Shown: piece by piece, positions 32,401 to 46,807 of the stretch
How the letters are laid out: every line of letters begins with the position of its first letter
How positions within the stretch are numbered: the stretch's first letter is position 1
Assembly: GCF_011745365.1 (NCBI RefSeq)
Contig: NW_024468914.1
Span: 1,634,001 to 1,698,000, forward strand
Direction of reading: 5' to 3'
From: Cryphonectria parasitica EP155
Lineage: Eukaryota > Ascomycota > Sordariomycetes > Diaporthales > Cryphonectriaceae
Length of the DNA: 64,000 bases
Program-made: the position numbers and the translations under genes
The notes under the pieces: generated by a model
Told to the model about the DNA's origin: nothing
The model's input: the letters and a program-made list of their open reading frames with translations, nothing else
The model's database searches: none

Positions 32401-33100
32401 TATTGCTTTAAAGCGAACTAACTTGCTGAGAATCTTGCTTTTATTATTTTGCTAACTTGTTAGCGCTCTAGCATTATTTGAGTTCGCTTATTACTAAATT
32501 CTTCTTCTTAAACTACTAGCTCTGCTAACTTGGAAGTATATATAAAGTTATATAAAGCTTCTTTTTCTAAGTATTCTCTAATTACTAGCTTCAATCCTGC
32601 GCTATTAATTATAACTATTTCTCTGAGTATAGCTTGTTTCCATGAGATCTAACCAGTAATCCAATCGATTCGAGAATTGTGCTTCTTGAGCTATAGAAGC
32701 TTCATAATTAGCTTATACTATGCTGTATTCATGATATCAAAAGAAGCTCTAATTATATATTCTTGGATTGAGATAGATAGATGATTAGTTTTCTTATCGA
32801 TTACTTCTTGATTATATATAACAGATTATTCTTCTATAATACTGAAAGTATATAAGCATCTCTTTCATTTTCATTATAGTTATGCTTAATTAATGATATA
32901 TGGAAATATGAAGTTTCTCTAAGCACTATTGTTTAATAATATGCTATATTTATATTCTTGAATGTATATATTAAACTTAATATAAGCATAATTTGTTCTA
33001 AAAGCTTTATATAAGAACTGTTTCAATTTAATTATTTATAGTTTCTTTATAAGCAATTTTGTTCTTTTGAGTTTATTAAGAACTATTTATTCTTTTGAGT
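29440..33100 (-). pseudogene. Gypsy pol remnant: RT, RNase H, integrase, chromodomain
   Basis: From right to left: protease/RT linker near 32350-32170; RT with catalytic box YLNN at 31625-31614 (normally YLDD, so both catalytic Asp codons have become Asn); the spacer with NIYNISAYK near 30640; integrase core at 30395-30210 (SILVVICKLSKY, AEELIYAFLR, EEIISNKNRKF); and a chromodomain at about 29580-29440 (KIEKILKYRS ... EYLIK-KDYSASKNSWKLQ). It copied and integrated the element; now dead. Confidence 0.8.
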
Positions 33101-34789
33101 CTACTTTGCTACTTCTTAAGTAAGCTTCTTAGCTTACTTTTATTCATATCATTATTATTCCTAGTCTTTCTTTTATTAATGCTAGTTACAAATCTTATTA
33201 TTAATATAAATTATACAGAATATTGTTTTGTACTGCTACTATTTTATTTTCTTATTTATGCATTGCATAAAGCAGTTATCTAGTAGCTTGATATATGCAT
33301 TGTAGTACTATCTGTTAAGAATCTTCCTAAAGCGGAATTTCTATTCTTCAATAGCTTGAAGAATTTATTCTGATTTTCTGATAAAGAATCATTTATATTA
33401 TATCTTATCTGAGAAATATATTCTGCAGCTATAATAAGTATAGAAGATTCAAGCTAGTTCGTAGTATAGATTATAAAATGAATTAATCCAAGAATCTTCA
33501 TTTTATTATATCTCAATGTTTTGCAAAGAAATGCAGATAAAGAGCTCTTCTAACTCTATTTCATAAATAAGATATTCAACTTATATTATTTCCTTATTCT
33601 ATTCAATACTAAAAAGGAATCTTTTTATAAGCTTCTTAAATTCATTATTTATAAAAAACTCCAGTAAATTATTAGATTGTTCGTTTTAGCTTAATCTTTC
33701 TATTGCTTGAGAAGCATTTTCGGTATTATTTAGATATTTATACCAATAATCAAGAGAATACTATCCTTTGTTCATTTCTCTGATTATAGTATTTGATGCA
33801 GATAATAAGGAATAGCAAAGAGTATTATTATTAAGCCCTTCCTCCAGCACCTGAATGCTTCATTCAGTAATATCGAAGCAGTTTAAATTATTGCTGCTTA
33901 TAATCATGCTAAGCATATACTCTCACTCTGCTATCACTATCTGCTTATAGCATCTAGATTTCTAAGAAAACTATTCTGAACCTTTCTTACTCAAAAGATA
34001 TATTAAGCAGTTATTATTATAGCAGAATATCCAGCTGAAACTTCCATAATTAATAGAGTCTAATACTTGCTTCAAGAGAATATTTTTGCTTAGTTGATTA
34101 GATTTCTATTATTAAGCAATATTCATTTAGCATTCTTTCTAGATTAGTTGCTATTTGTTCTTTCGGAATTAATAATAGTTGCATGCAATATATTCTTATT
34201 TGTTGCAGTTGTAGCAAGTAATGCTATTCCTCTTGCTATACTGCTTATTAGCAGTATTGAGTTCTATGAAACTGATATGCATAGTATTGCTCTGAGCTGT
34301 GCTGCTTTATTATCCGCTATTCTTATATTAAAGTTTCTTGCTTATATTAGCTAGAAATCTTCAAGTTTAGCTTTCTTTCTTCTTAAACTTCTCTACTTAT
34401 TATTTATATAAATAGTTATTAATGCAAATAGCTTAATTAGAAAATATTATAAAATTCTTTAGCTAATTCTGTTTAGAGATTTCATTTTTAATATTATCTT
34501 TAAATTTCTTATAATAGTATTTTATAAGATTCTTATTTTTTTATAAAAATCTTGCTAAGAGCTGCTTGAATCTAACTATATAAGCAGAAGCTAACTTGAT
34601 TTGTCTGAGGTTTATAAGCTGCTAAGCTATAGTATATTCTTTATTAGGATTATTAAAGATTTCTTTAAAAGCTTTCTTAAAGCTTTTAAAGAAATCGAAT
34701 ATATTCTTGATATTCTGAATATATGCATTGAAATTATTCTGATGCTCTAAATAGTTGTATAGAGAAAGCTTATATTAAATAAGAGCATT

Positions 34790-34985
34790 CTTTTTGAAAC
34801 AAGTTCTTGCAAGAATAATCTTTTCAGATTTTATAATAAACTGAGTTATATAGTGCAAGAAATATACTCTGCAGTAGATAAGAAATTCATGCAGCATTTT
34901 CTGATTACTATTATATATAGTAAGCTTATTCATCTTATATGCCTTTTCAGCACTATTAATAGCTATAGAGATAAACTGCGCTTAT
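34790..34985 (-). pseudogene. Gypsy gag fragment of the 28238 element
   Basis: The minus strand carries the gag segment also seen at 40870-41076 and 52898-52692 (KLAIYNSNQK, FLIYCR-YFLHY, KSEK-ILA). It forms the helical capsid-like domain; many positions are changed by RIP. Confidence 0.6.
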
Positions 34986-35663
34986 TAAGCTTATTAAGCT
35001 AGCTAAGCTTATTAGTTAGCAATAATAGCGCTCTAAGCTTGCTATTATTCATATAAATCCTAAATATGCTAAGTAAGCTAATATATCTAGTTAATCAGTT
35101 CCTTCTAAGTAGAAATATGCAAGAACGAAGAGATTCCTAAAGAAGCTATTATATTTCATATTGCTCAAGAGATAATACTGAACTATTCTTGAACAAGAAT
35201 TATTAAAATATAATAAATACTGCAGCAATCCAAAGATTCCAAAGTATACAAAGAGAATTTATACTAACAAAAGCAGTATCAAAATGCTAAGTTCTTGAAT
35301 ACAGAACTATACAAGTCTTAATAAGCAATGCAAGTATTTACTGCCTTTGGAGCTATCAGAGTAGAGAGTAATCTAATACTTAGATTAATAACTGAAGAGC
35401 TATATACTGGATTCATCTACTGGTAATGAATGTATTCTTATATATTCAGCTCTTCAGTTCTGACTAATCTGACTATGTTATGATTTCTCATAGTTATTTC
35501 TTCGAATATGTTGACTATGTTTATAGCTAACATAGTTGTATTAGCAATCCTAACCCGGGTTATGTAATCCTGATTGGTATCCAACATTGAGTCGTAATAT
35601 CTGGTCCCTTGGTTGGTGGGGCTTATTCTGTAATCTGTATGTTGGATGAGTCATAACAATATC

Positions 35664-38600
35664 ACTCACTTTTCAAATTCTTTAGCTATAAGCAAAAAAA
35701 AAAGCATCCTTTCTCTTCCTTTCAATTTTGAACCCTTTGGACAGATCTAAGACAGATTTTTCACCCTATTCTTGCGCTCATATAGCCTTAGTTTGCTGTT
35801 CTCATCTGTACAGGCATGCTTGGATTGCATAAGCTCTTGCTTATTGCTTTAGCAGCTGTTTGTTCCTTTTTCTTTCGAAAGCGATAGCGCTCTAGTTCTA
35901 GTTCAATAATGCAGTGAATATGAACTTAGCTATTCAGACTGATAGCTTAGAGCTGTTTGCATTATAGTTCGTAAGAATTAGTAAGAGCAGCAAGTTTATT
36001 CTATAAATGAGTATATTCTTTTTCTCTGCTAAGCTCTTTTATTTTCTTTATCTATTATGCTTATATAACAGATTATATATTATATCTAAACTCTGGATTA
36101 TGCTTGAAATCTCTTATAGAAAGAAGATGAGTGAATAGAGGAGGAGTGGTATGAGTTCTGATTGTAAGCTAGTGAATGATGTATTAAGCTTGCAAGCTAA
36201 TATTATAAAGAAACGAATTTCTTTTTTCAATATTTTCCATATTAATTAATAATTCTATATAGAAGCTGATATAGCTTAAATTTATATAAGCTGCAGCGGA
36301 AAGTTTAATTATATTAAATATGGATTTATAATTAAATTATAAAGTGAAATGCTTTTAATAAATAGTATTCTGCAGAGAAAAATAGTATAATTAATAAAAT
36401 CTATGCTTCTTGCAATAATCTAATCAGCATGCTTTATCTGAATATGTTTAGCTATATTAATCCTTTGAATCAAAAGCTTGCTAGTTGTATTATTTCAAAA
36501 GCAAAAAATATAAGAAAGTAAAGATAAGAAACTATTAATATATATAAGAAATAAAAATTGAGAATTATAATAATATTATCTGATATCAAACTTTAATTAA
36601 TACTTTATATCTAATCAGAAATGCTTTTATTAATTAGCAGAACTATTAATAAAGAAAATCTCAGTATAATATAGAATAGCTAATTCAATCTCTTATTATT
36701 CATTATAAGATAGATCTTATATATGCTCTACTTACAAACTGAATCTCCCTTAAGCATCTGAATCTTCTTAATTTCTACAGTATTGTTTTCCATAGAATAT
36801 AGAAAGTATTTCAGCTATAGCACTCTCAACTCAAGAATCTCGAATCAGAAAAGCAAAGAAATATCGGAAAAAGCAACAACTAAGAGGAAAGATAGCTTTT
36901 ATATCTAAGAGCTCTTTCAATCAGATACTTAGTTTAGCTAACTATTTAGCTAATAATTACTATAGTTAGAATTTCAAGTTTCCCTTTTATAGTAAGCTTG
37001 CTAATAGTAAGTTAATATTGTTTACTTATATAGAAGTTTTCTTATAGCTGAAGTGATTTAACTAGTAGCATTAGATTAAAAGAATTGATAATATTCAAGC
37101 ATTCAACTTTATAAAAAGCTTTTATACAGATATAATTATTGCTGAAAAAGTAAAGAGATTCATTATAAGCGCTAAAACTTGAAATGAATAGAAGAAGCAA
37201 CTATTAATTGCTTATTACTCTTGGAATTATCTTTAGATATATATTTCTAAGCAGAAGCATTTAAACATTATTAATAACTATTTTATTATCAATGCTGCTA
37301 GCTTCTAATTATTTATTATGAATTATAATAATGCTCTTACTTATCTTAAGATTAGAAATAATTAATCTGTAGCAGAAGTATGAATAAAGCTCTCTTTAAT
37401 CTAGATTAAGCATTTCCAAGCTAATTATAATATTACTGCTGAAAGCATTAGCAATAAGAAGTAGCTTTATCTTATAAAAAAGCTATTAAAAGTTTATTAT
37501 AAAGCACTTCAGAAAGAGGTTCAAAACTAACTTGCTTTTAGTACTACTAATCTTCAACTTTATTAACAAGCTTAATTTCAAAGTTCTTCTATACTTCCAT
37601 CTCAGCTAGTTCTTAACTAGATACAGCTCATTCCTATTCCATATCTAATATATAATGCTTCTAATCAACTAATAAATCTATTAGAACAAGCAATAGAGCT
37701 ATTATATTATTAACTGCTTCAATAATCAACTTAAAATTAGCAAGCTTAGCTTAAACTAATTAAGCAGATCTTGAAAGCTAAATCTGCTTAAAAAAGCAAC
37801 TAAGAATACAATTAATTAGCTTTAATAATAAAGCAACTCTATATTAATCAAATTATAATAGCAAAATTCTTAAAGCTGCAAACTAATACTTTTAGATAAA
37901 TATAGAATATTTTGTATAATTAAACTAAAGCTTTATAAAAAATCTTATAACTAATTAAGCATTTCTAAACTATTTCTACAAGAAATTCTTTCTAGAAAAA
38001 TACAAATTTCTTATAGATAAGTATTATCTATACAAGTTCGGAGAATGAGAGGGAGCAGTATTCTGAAGTATAGCGAGCAGAGATTAATGAAATTCTGAAG
38101 AAGAATGGAATTCTATATAGATGCTATAATTATAAGTTGAAATTCTATAGAGCTTATGAATATATAGAACTCTATATTATTATGAATTATAGTATTTGCT
38201 ATACTTCAGCATTAGCAAAGCTAGAGTAGCATTTTGGTAATTGCTTGGAATTTCTAAATTTTAGATTAAAACTAGTATTATATAACTAGATTATATCCGC
38301 TTAAGATAATTTCAAAGGCAGTATAATTCGTTTAATTCTCAGTTTCTATAAGAATTAGTAGCTGAAGAATATTAAGAATTCTTAAATCTTTTAATATATT
38401 AGCTTAGTTTAAGAGAATAAGAAATAGTATAAAGATTCTGAAATAGCTAAGAATAAGATATTATAAGAAGAAATTAATTCTGTTCCCAGATATAATAATT
38501 AGTATAGAATTAATAATATTAAGATTCTTAGTAATGCTAGTAAGATTTAAATAAAGAAGTTATATCTTATTTTAGCTTAAGCTGAATTATATCTATTAAA

Positions 38601-40175
38601 GCTTTTTAGTATTAATGCTATAAATATTGGATTTATTCAAGCTTAGGTAAATGCGAATAAAGCAAAGAAGTGCTGTATTGGGAAAGCTAGGTATGATAAT
38701 GGTGAGATTGGAAGAGATGCAAGTGTAAGAATTGTTGAGATTCTTATATATTTCAGGAATATTAAATCAGAGGAATCTAATAAGCAATTCAACAGTCTGA
38801 ATAGAAAGCTAATAGTTTAAGCTATTAATAATAAGCTTCTAAATTAATTTCTAAACTATTTATTAAAGATTTTAAGCTAGAAGATGATAGTTATATTATT
38901 AGAATGAGAAGCTTATCTGATTTACAGTTTTCAAGGAATTAGCTCTGAAGCTCGAAAAGTTGTTAATCTTAATAATCAAACTAGCTTGGATCTGCATAAG
39001 ATAGATACTGCTGGATTAGCTAATTCATTGCAGCATAAATCTGGAATCTTAATGCTTTCTCAGCTTGAAAAGCTTATTAATAATTAGATTATTAATACTT
39101 AGGATATTATTAAGTATTTTTTAAAACTAGCTTAACTATTCGCAATTCAAGCTTTGTTTCTTATTACTAAATCTAGCTATATTAAGCTTACTATTAATAT
39201 AATTCAAGCTTTCAACAAATTCTTATTTCTTTCTATAATAGCTTTTATAACTACTTTCAGCAGCATCTGAGATAGAAGCATCGCTCTAGTAGCATATATC
39301 TCTCTGCAGCTGAAAGATAAAGAAAATGAACTTGTATAAGCAATGCTGAATATAAATATTGAAATAAGCTTAATAGCTTTCTCTCTATATTCGAGCATAT
39401 GCTTATCTTATATGCTAACATTGAATATTATCTTATATATATATAATAAATCAGATATAGCGCTTATTAGAATTCTTAAAACTAATATTTTCTATAGCAG
39501 CTTTTCTAAATAAATAATATTCTATATTATTAATAATAGATTAATATTGCTAAATTATTCTATGCTATTAGAAATGCTATTTGTAATATAAATTAAGCTT
39601 TTCTTTAATTATTTTATTTCCGAATTTCTCTATACAAGCTTCGCTTTTGGAAGAATATAACTAGTTACTATAATTAGCAATCAGAAACTTCTTAAAGAGA
39701 AGAGTTTATATAGAACTATACCAAAAAACTGAGTGCTAGCAGCTATTCTAAGAAATGCAGAGCTATTAGCAGAGAAGTTGTTCCAGAGTGAATATTGTTG
39801 GAAAAGGGAGATATAGCTATAATATTTATATCTGAATGAAATATTGCAGCTATTGTAAATAAGTTAATAGTAGAACTAATAAGAAGAAAGTTGAAGAAGA
39901 ATTGCTCTATAGTAAATAAGAAAGAAGCGATTCGAGAGTCTTGCTTGTATAAAATGCATAGCAGCTAGCGCTATTCACGCTAGCTACATTATATAAAGAA
40001 GGAAAGAAAAGATATCTTAAGCTTAATTAATACTCTTTATAAGCTTAAAGATAAGAAAGTTAAGCTAATTAATAATTCTCAGCTTAATAGTTTAGTATTA
40101 GAAAGGATAATTGAATAGAAGCTTGCTAAGATTGAGAAAATGAAATAAGCTTAGCAATTTACAAAGCTTATCAAG
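35664..40175 (+). mobile_element. Outer plus-strand Gypsy: leader and gag/protease region, RIP-mutated
   Basis: Continues 28024-28237 after the ATATC duplication. 35664-35990 is relatively GC-rich leader sequence. 36700-38200 is a decayed gag. Its zinc knuckle near 38122-38163 reads RCYNYKLKFYRAYEY, that is C-x2-C-x4-H-x4-C with Cys/His turned to Tyr as expected of RIP. The protease region is unrecognisable. The element is interrupted at 40176 and resumes at 62421 (TSD TCAAG). Confidence 0.6.
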
Positions 40176-40869
40176 TGTTATAACTCATCCAACATGCAGG
40201 TCACCAGCCAGGACACCCGGGACAACTGTTCGAAAGACAGGAAAGGATTCAACACTTCAAGAACTAAGGCTTACATAAGCAAGAGTTAGGATTACAGGAT
40301 CAGGATGAATCAGTAGCTAATCCATAGTAATCTGAATCAGTTGAATTACCCAGATGATCCAAGTAATCCAACAACTAATACTACTAACAGAACTGAAAAG
40401 CTAAATATATAAGAATATATTCATTCCTATTAGATAGATCTTATATATAGCTCTTTAGTTATTAATCTAAATATTAGATTATTCTCTATTCTAATAGCTT
40501 CAAAAGCAATAAATACTTGTATTATTTACTAAGACTTGTATAGTTCTGTATTTAAGAATTTGATACTTTGATATCGCTTTTGTTAGTATAAATCCTCTTT
40601 ATATACTTTGGAATCTTCGGATTGCTGCAGTACTTATTATATTTTAATAATTCTTATTCAGAAATGGTTTAGTATTATCTTCTTAAGCAATACGAAATAC
40701 AATAGCTTTCTTAAGAATCTCTTCATTCTTATGTATTCCTACTTAGGAAGAACTGATTAACTAAATATATTAGCTTACTCAGCATATTCAGAATCTGCGC
40801 AAATAATAGCAGGCTCAGAGCGCTATTATTGCTAACTAATAAGCTCAGCTAGCTTAATAAGCTTAGCAG

Positions 40870-41340
40870 ATGCAGTTTATCTCTGCAATTACCAATAGCG
40901 CTGGAAAAGCATATAAGATAAATAAGCTTGCTATATATAATAGCAATCAAAAAACGCTATATGAATTTCTTATCTACTGCAGGATATATTTCCTGCATTA
41001 CAAGATTCAGTTTACCAAGAAATCTGAGAAAGTTATTCTTGCAGAGACTCATTTCGAAAAGAATATTCTCATCTAATACAAGCTTTCTCTATACAATTAC
41101 TTAAAGCATCAGAATAATCCCGATATATATATTCAGATTATTAAGAATATATTTAATTCTTTTAAAAGCTTTAAGAAAGCTCTTAAAGAAATCTTTAATA
41201 ATTCTAATAAAGAATGTATTACAGCTTAGTAGCTTATAAATCTCAAGCAGACTAAATTAGCTTCTGCTTATACAATTAGATTTAAGCAACTTTCAGTGCA
41301 ATTTCTATAGAAAGATAAGAATCTTATGAAGTATTATTAC
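40870..41340 (+). pseudogene. Gag fragment of the 40176 Gypsy
   Basis: The first 69 codons stay open (NKLAIYNSNQKTLYEFLIYC, YFLHYKIQF, KKSEKVILAETHFEKN), followed by helical, stop-containing sequence. This is the capsid-like gag domain; same segment as at 34790-34985 and 52692-52898. Confidence 0.65.
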
Positions 41341-42799
41341 AAAGAACTCAAGAATAATATTAAAGATGAAATCTCTAAGCAGAATTAGCTGGAGAACTTT
41401 GCAATATTCTCTAATCAAGCTATTCGTATTAATAATTATCTATATAAATAATAAATAGAGAAGTTTAAGAAGAGAGAAAGCTAGATTTAGAGATTTCCAG
41501 CTAATATAAGCAAGAAACTCTAAAATAAGAATAGCAGTTAATATAGCAGTATAGCTTAAAGCAATATTATATATGCTGATTCTATGAAACTCAATGCTGC
41601 TAATAGATAATATAGCAAAAAAAATAATATTATTTACTATAATTATAATAAATAAGAATATATTATATACAACTGCTATTAATTCTGAAAGAATAAATAG
41701 CAATTAGTTCAGAAAGAATACTAGATAAATATTGCTCAATAATAGAAACTCAATCAACTAAGCAAAAATACTTCCTTAAAGCAAGTATTAAACTCTATTA
41801 ATTACAGAAGTTTTAGCTGAACATTCTGCTATAATAACAACTGCTTAATATACTTTTCGAGTAAGAAAAGCTTAGAATAGTTCTCTCAGAAATCTAGATG
41901 CTACAGACAAATAGCAACAGCAGAATAAGAATGCATGCTCAGCACTCCTATAAGTAGCAACTTGGATTGCTCTAATATTATAAAATAGAGCATTCAGGCA
42001 TTGGAAGAAGAGCTTAGCAACAATACTCTTTAATATTTTTTATTGCTTATACTAAGCACTATAACTAGGAATATGAATAAGAAATAGTATTCTCTTAGCT
42101 ACTGATATAAATATCTAAGCAATACAGAGAATGCTTCTCAAGCAATAGAAGAATCAAGCTAGAGCAAACAACTTAGCAGCTTGCAGAAGCTCTATAAGAA
42201 TAATATACTTAATAAGCTTAAAGAAAGATTTTCTTTCAGCATTGAATAAAACAAGAAAACAATATAAATTGAATATTTTGTTTACAGAATAGAGCTGAAA
42301 AAGCTCTTTATCTGCATCTCTTTGCAGAATATTAAGATATGAAGAGATAAGAATCCTCAGATCAGCTCACTTCACAACCTATATCACGAACTAGCATAGA
42401 TCTCCTATACTTATCATAGCTGCAGAATGCATTTCTCAAACAAGATGTAATACAAATAGTTTCCTATTAGAGAACTAGAACAAATCCTTCAAGCTATTAA
42501 AGAATAGAAACTCTGCTTCAGGGAGATTCTCAATAGATAGTATTACAATGCATACATCGAATTATCAGATAACTGCCTCATATAATATATAAACAAGAAA
42601 ATAAAATAATAGCAGTACAAAATGATATTCTATACGATTTATATTAATAACAAGATTTGCAATTAGTATTAATAGAAGAAAGATCAGAAATAATGATAAT
42701 ATAAGCAAAAGCAAGCTAAGAAGCTTGCTTAAGAAGCAGCGAAGCAAGCTTAGAAGAATAAGCAGTTCTTGATAAACTCAAAAGAATAGGATTGCTTAT

Positions 42800-45700
42800 A
42801 AAGAGATTGCAGATAATCAGACTGAAATAGTTCCTATATAGAGCTTTCAAAGCAGATTATGCTTATATTAAGTTCAATATATATATTTAAGAATGCAAGT
42901 ATAGCATACTATTGAATAATAATGCTTAGGAAAACTTTATATTTCTATATATTATTAATCAGATATAATTATAATAAAGATGAAAGAGATGCTTATATAC
43001 TCTCAGTACTATAGAAGAATAATCTGTTGCATATAACTAAGGAATAATCAATAAGGAGATTAATTATCTATCTATTTTAATCCAAGAATGTATAACTAGA
43101 GCTTCCTTTGATATTATAGATATAGTATAGTATAAGCTAATTATAAAGCTTCTATAGCTTAAGAAGTATAATTCTCGAATTGATTGAACTACTAGCTAGA
43201 TCTTATAAGAACAAGCTATATCCAGAGAAATAGTTATAATCAATAATATAGAATCGAAGCTAGTAATTGAAGAATACTCAGAAAAAGAAGCTTTATACAA
43301 CTTTTCATATATTTTTAAACTAGCAGAGCTAGCAGTTTAAGAAGAAGAATCTAGTAATAAGCGAATCCGAACAGTGCTAGAATATCAACAGGTTAGCAAA
43401 ACAACAGAAGCGAGACTCTTAGCAAGTTAGTTCGCTTCAGAGCAACAAGAATAAGCTTCAGAATATGAATTGTGAATCCATATAGGAAAAACCTCGAAAC
43501 CAAGCTTTCAAGCGCTTGATTCAGCCTGGAGCGAATGCTTAAAACTCTTGAAAACGCTATCAGAAAAGAAGCATGCTTAATAATATCTACTATTCCTTCA
43601 GATAGCAGAAATAGTATAGAGATTAGAACTAATACTTACAAATATACTATAAGAATATTATAAGTTCAAGAAGCTATTTCAGAAAGAATTGGATATAGGA
43701 TTGCTAGAATATAGCTTATATAATTATAAGATTCTGCTATAAGAAAAAAAATAGCTTAAATTCTTTCCTATTTATAAACTAGATAAAGTATAGCTAGAAG
43801 CACTTAGGAAGTATCTTGATAAGAATCTTAAGAAAGAATATATATAATTATTGCAATTACTAGCAGAATATCTTATTCTATTTATATTTAAGAAAAATAG
43901 CAAGCTTAAGCTATATATTGATTATAAGTAATTCAATAATATTATAATCAAGAACTAATACTTATTGCTACTTATTAAGAAACTATAAGATAGATTATAA
44001 GAAGTATAGTGATTTATAGTTCTGAATCTAAAAGAAGCTTATAATCTGATTAGAATAAAGAAAGAAGAAGAATGGAAAACTGCTTTCAGAATATGCTATA
44101 AATACTACAAATATTTAATTATATCCTTTAATCTAATGAATACTCCAGCTTCATTCCAGAAAATAATTAATTATATTTTATATAAGCATCTGAATTAGTT
44201 CATTATTGCTTATCTTAATAACATTCTTATCTACTTTTAAATACTTGAAGAATATAAGAAATATATAGAAATAGTATTGCAAATGCTTTAAGATGCAAAA
44301 CTTTTTATAGAATCTGCAAAGAATTACTTTTATATATAAAAGATTAACTATCTCGGATTTACAATTAAGCTAGAATGCATTAAGCTATAGAAAAATAAGA
44401 TAGAAGCTATTAGAAATTAGCTAATTCTTAGAAATATTAGGAATATTAAATCTTTCCTTGAATATATTAATTTCTATAAGCAGTTCATTAAGAACTATAG
44501 CTAAATTATACATTCTCTTATAAATCTTATCAAAAAGAAGCAGCTCTTCGAATAAACTCCCAAGGCATAAGAAGCTTTCAATGAGATTATCAAGCATATT
44601 ATCTCAAAGCTAATTCTATATAAAGCAGATTCTTACAAACTTTTTGAAATTGAGATCAATATATCAGAATATGCATTTGGAGAACAACTTGGTTAATGAA
44701 ACGATCAAGAGCATTTAAAGATTATAAGCAACTTCTCAAAGAAGTTGAATAGCTCAGAAATCAATTATAAAATTCTTAATTAGGAATTTATAGCAATAGT
44801 AAAAGCTTTCAAGAAGTAGTAATACTATTTTATTAGCATATAATACTCGATTATAGTTCATTCGGATTATAAGAATCTGATTATATTTATAATAATTAAG
44901 ATTTTAAATAAGCAATAAGTTAAATAAGCAGAATTTCTCTTATAGTTCGATTTCAAGATTATATACTGCAAAGGCTTGAAGAATGAATAAGTAGATGCTT
45001 TCAGCAGAAGATTAGACTATTAAAATGCAGATTTCTTGAATATACAGAATATTTTTGTTCAAAATAAGTTAGAAAATCTTATTAATACATACAGAGAACT
45101 GAATGCTATCTTCAGAATTAAATCCTTAGAAAAGAATCCAGAATTAATAATCTCAGATGAACAAGATAATTATATCAAGAATATATATAGTATATCAGCA
45201 TATAAGCATCAGAGAATTAGAGCAATCTATGAATATATCAAAAGATACTAGAATCTATTAAGCTTTAGAAAAAAAATTAAGAATATCTTACAATAATGCA
45301 ATAGCTGCAAGAAGAACAAAGCAGAAAGATATAAGCCTTACAGATTATTATATCTCTTATCAGTATCTATAACTATTTAGCAATTCATTAGTTTAAACTT
45401 TATTACTAAGCTATTTTTCTTATGAGAACTCTTAATTAAGATGCAATATAATAGCATTCTAGTAGTAGTTTGCAAACTAAGCAAGTATGCTTATTTTCTT
45501 TCTTATAAGAAAAGCAATACAGCAGAGAAACTTGCATATACATTCCTCAGAATAATCATTGCTAACTATAGCACGCTAGAGGAAGTAATCTCCAACAGAG
45601 ATAGAAAGTTCAATTCGAAGTTTTGAACTTTGCTTATAAAACAGCTCAAAATATACTACAGAATATTCACAGCATTTTACTTATAAATAAATAAACAAAT

Positions 45701-46167
45701 AGAAAGAATAAATCAAGTTATTAAACAGTATCTATAATACTATATTAATCAAAAACAGAATAACTAAATTAATCTATTGCTTCTTGTACAATTCGCTTAT
45801 AATAGCACAGATATGAGCATAACGAAGAAATCGCTATTCTTCATACTCTATGAATATAATTCAACAGCTTATTACAAAGCACTGCAAGAAGCAGATGTAG
45901 AAGCTGCAAACAAAAGAGTTAGGAAAATTAAGAAGATTCAAGAAAAACTTTAGTTAGAATTACAATTCATCCAAGAACAAATAATATACTATACAAACTT
46001 CAAAAGAATTGAGAAACCAATTCTACAGAAGAGAAATAAAGTATACTTACTTTGCAAAAATATCAAAATAATCAAGCTTAGCAGCAAACTCGATTATAAG
46101 AAACTAGGATTATTCAAAATTCTACGAAAAATCTTCTTAGTTAACTACGAACTTATACTACCTTACA
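42800..46167 (+). pseudogene. Pol of the 40176 Gypsy, main part
   Basis: RT begins near 43780 and has YLNN at 44211-44222 in place of YLDD. A FLEYINFYKQFIKNYS segment (about 44455) and RNase H follow. SLEKNPEL...YIKNIYSISAYKH is at about 45120-45210. Integrase core is at 45441-45626 (NSILVVVCKLSKYAY, EEVISNRDRKF). The end breaks at 46167 in the ...VNYELILPY segment and resumes at 53587 with RIYSVFYILLLE, proving the nested insertion. Confidence 0.8.
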
Positions 46168-46807
46168 TGTAATGAGCACTGCAGTAATCCGAAGATTCCT
46201 AAGTACACGAAGAGGTTTATGCTAATAAGAGCAGTATTAAAGTATCAAAACCTTGAATACGAAACCATACAAGTCTTAGTAAGCAATGCAAGTATTCACT
46301 GCCTTTGGAGCTATCAGAGTAGAGAGTAATCTAATACTTAGATTAACAACTGAAGAGCTATATACTGAATCCATCTAATAGTAGTGAATATATTCTTATA
46401 TATCCAGCTCTTCAGTATAGATATGTTGAATAGCAATATATTCAAGTTATTCTGCTAGCTCTGAATAGCATATATCCGAAGCTATCCTTTCTAATTAGCT
46501 GTGCTTATAATTCTAATCTCAGATTATATAATCAATGCTTTATCAGAATGTTAAATCCTTAATATCTAATCCCTATTACTTATGCTCTATTCTGTAATCT
46601 GCATATTGGATGAATCATAATATCATTTTCCTTCTATCAGTTATTATTCCTAACAATCTTTTGTAAGTATTCTAGCAAATCCTCCGTATACATATTCTTG
46701 CCTTCCTAATTGAGATGTTGAATAGAATCAACAAATCTCGTTCTCATGCTGAGAAAACTAAATAAAAGAATTCTCTTCTTTCCTTAATTCTTCAAAACGC
46801 TATTACT

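Larger units (their letters stand above)
28238..35658 (-). mobile_element. RIP-inactivated minus-strand Gypsy (7.4 kb), TSD ATATC
   Basis: Two 450-bp LTRs (28238-28687 and 35209-35658), in inverse orientation to the 40176 LTR, enclose internal sequence. ATATC duplications lie outside. Reading on the minus strand, gag is near 34985-34790, pol runs from about 33100 to 29440 and ends in a chromodomain; an antisense gene is at 28888-29400. Sequence is strongly AT-rich with frequent TAA/TAG stops, as RIP produces. Confidence 0.9.

Noticed and set aside
33095..34354. Hydrophobic small frames resembling membrane proteins (also 41440-41703, 51021-51203, 52065-52379)
   Set aside because: RIP-generated Ile/Leu-rich antisense of gag and other regions of the Gypsy copies; they recur at equivalent positions in each copy.
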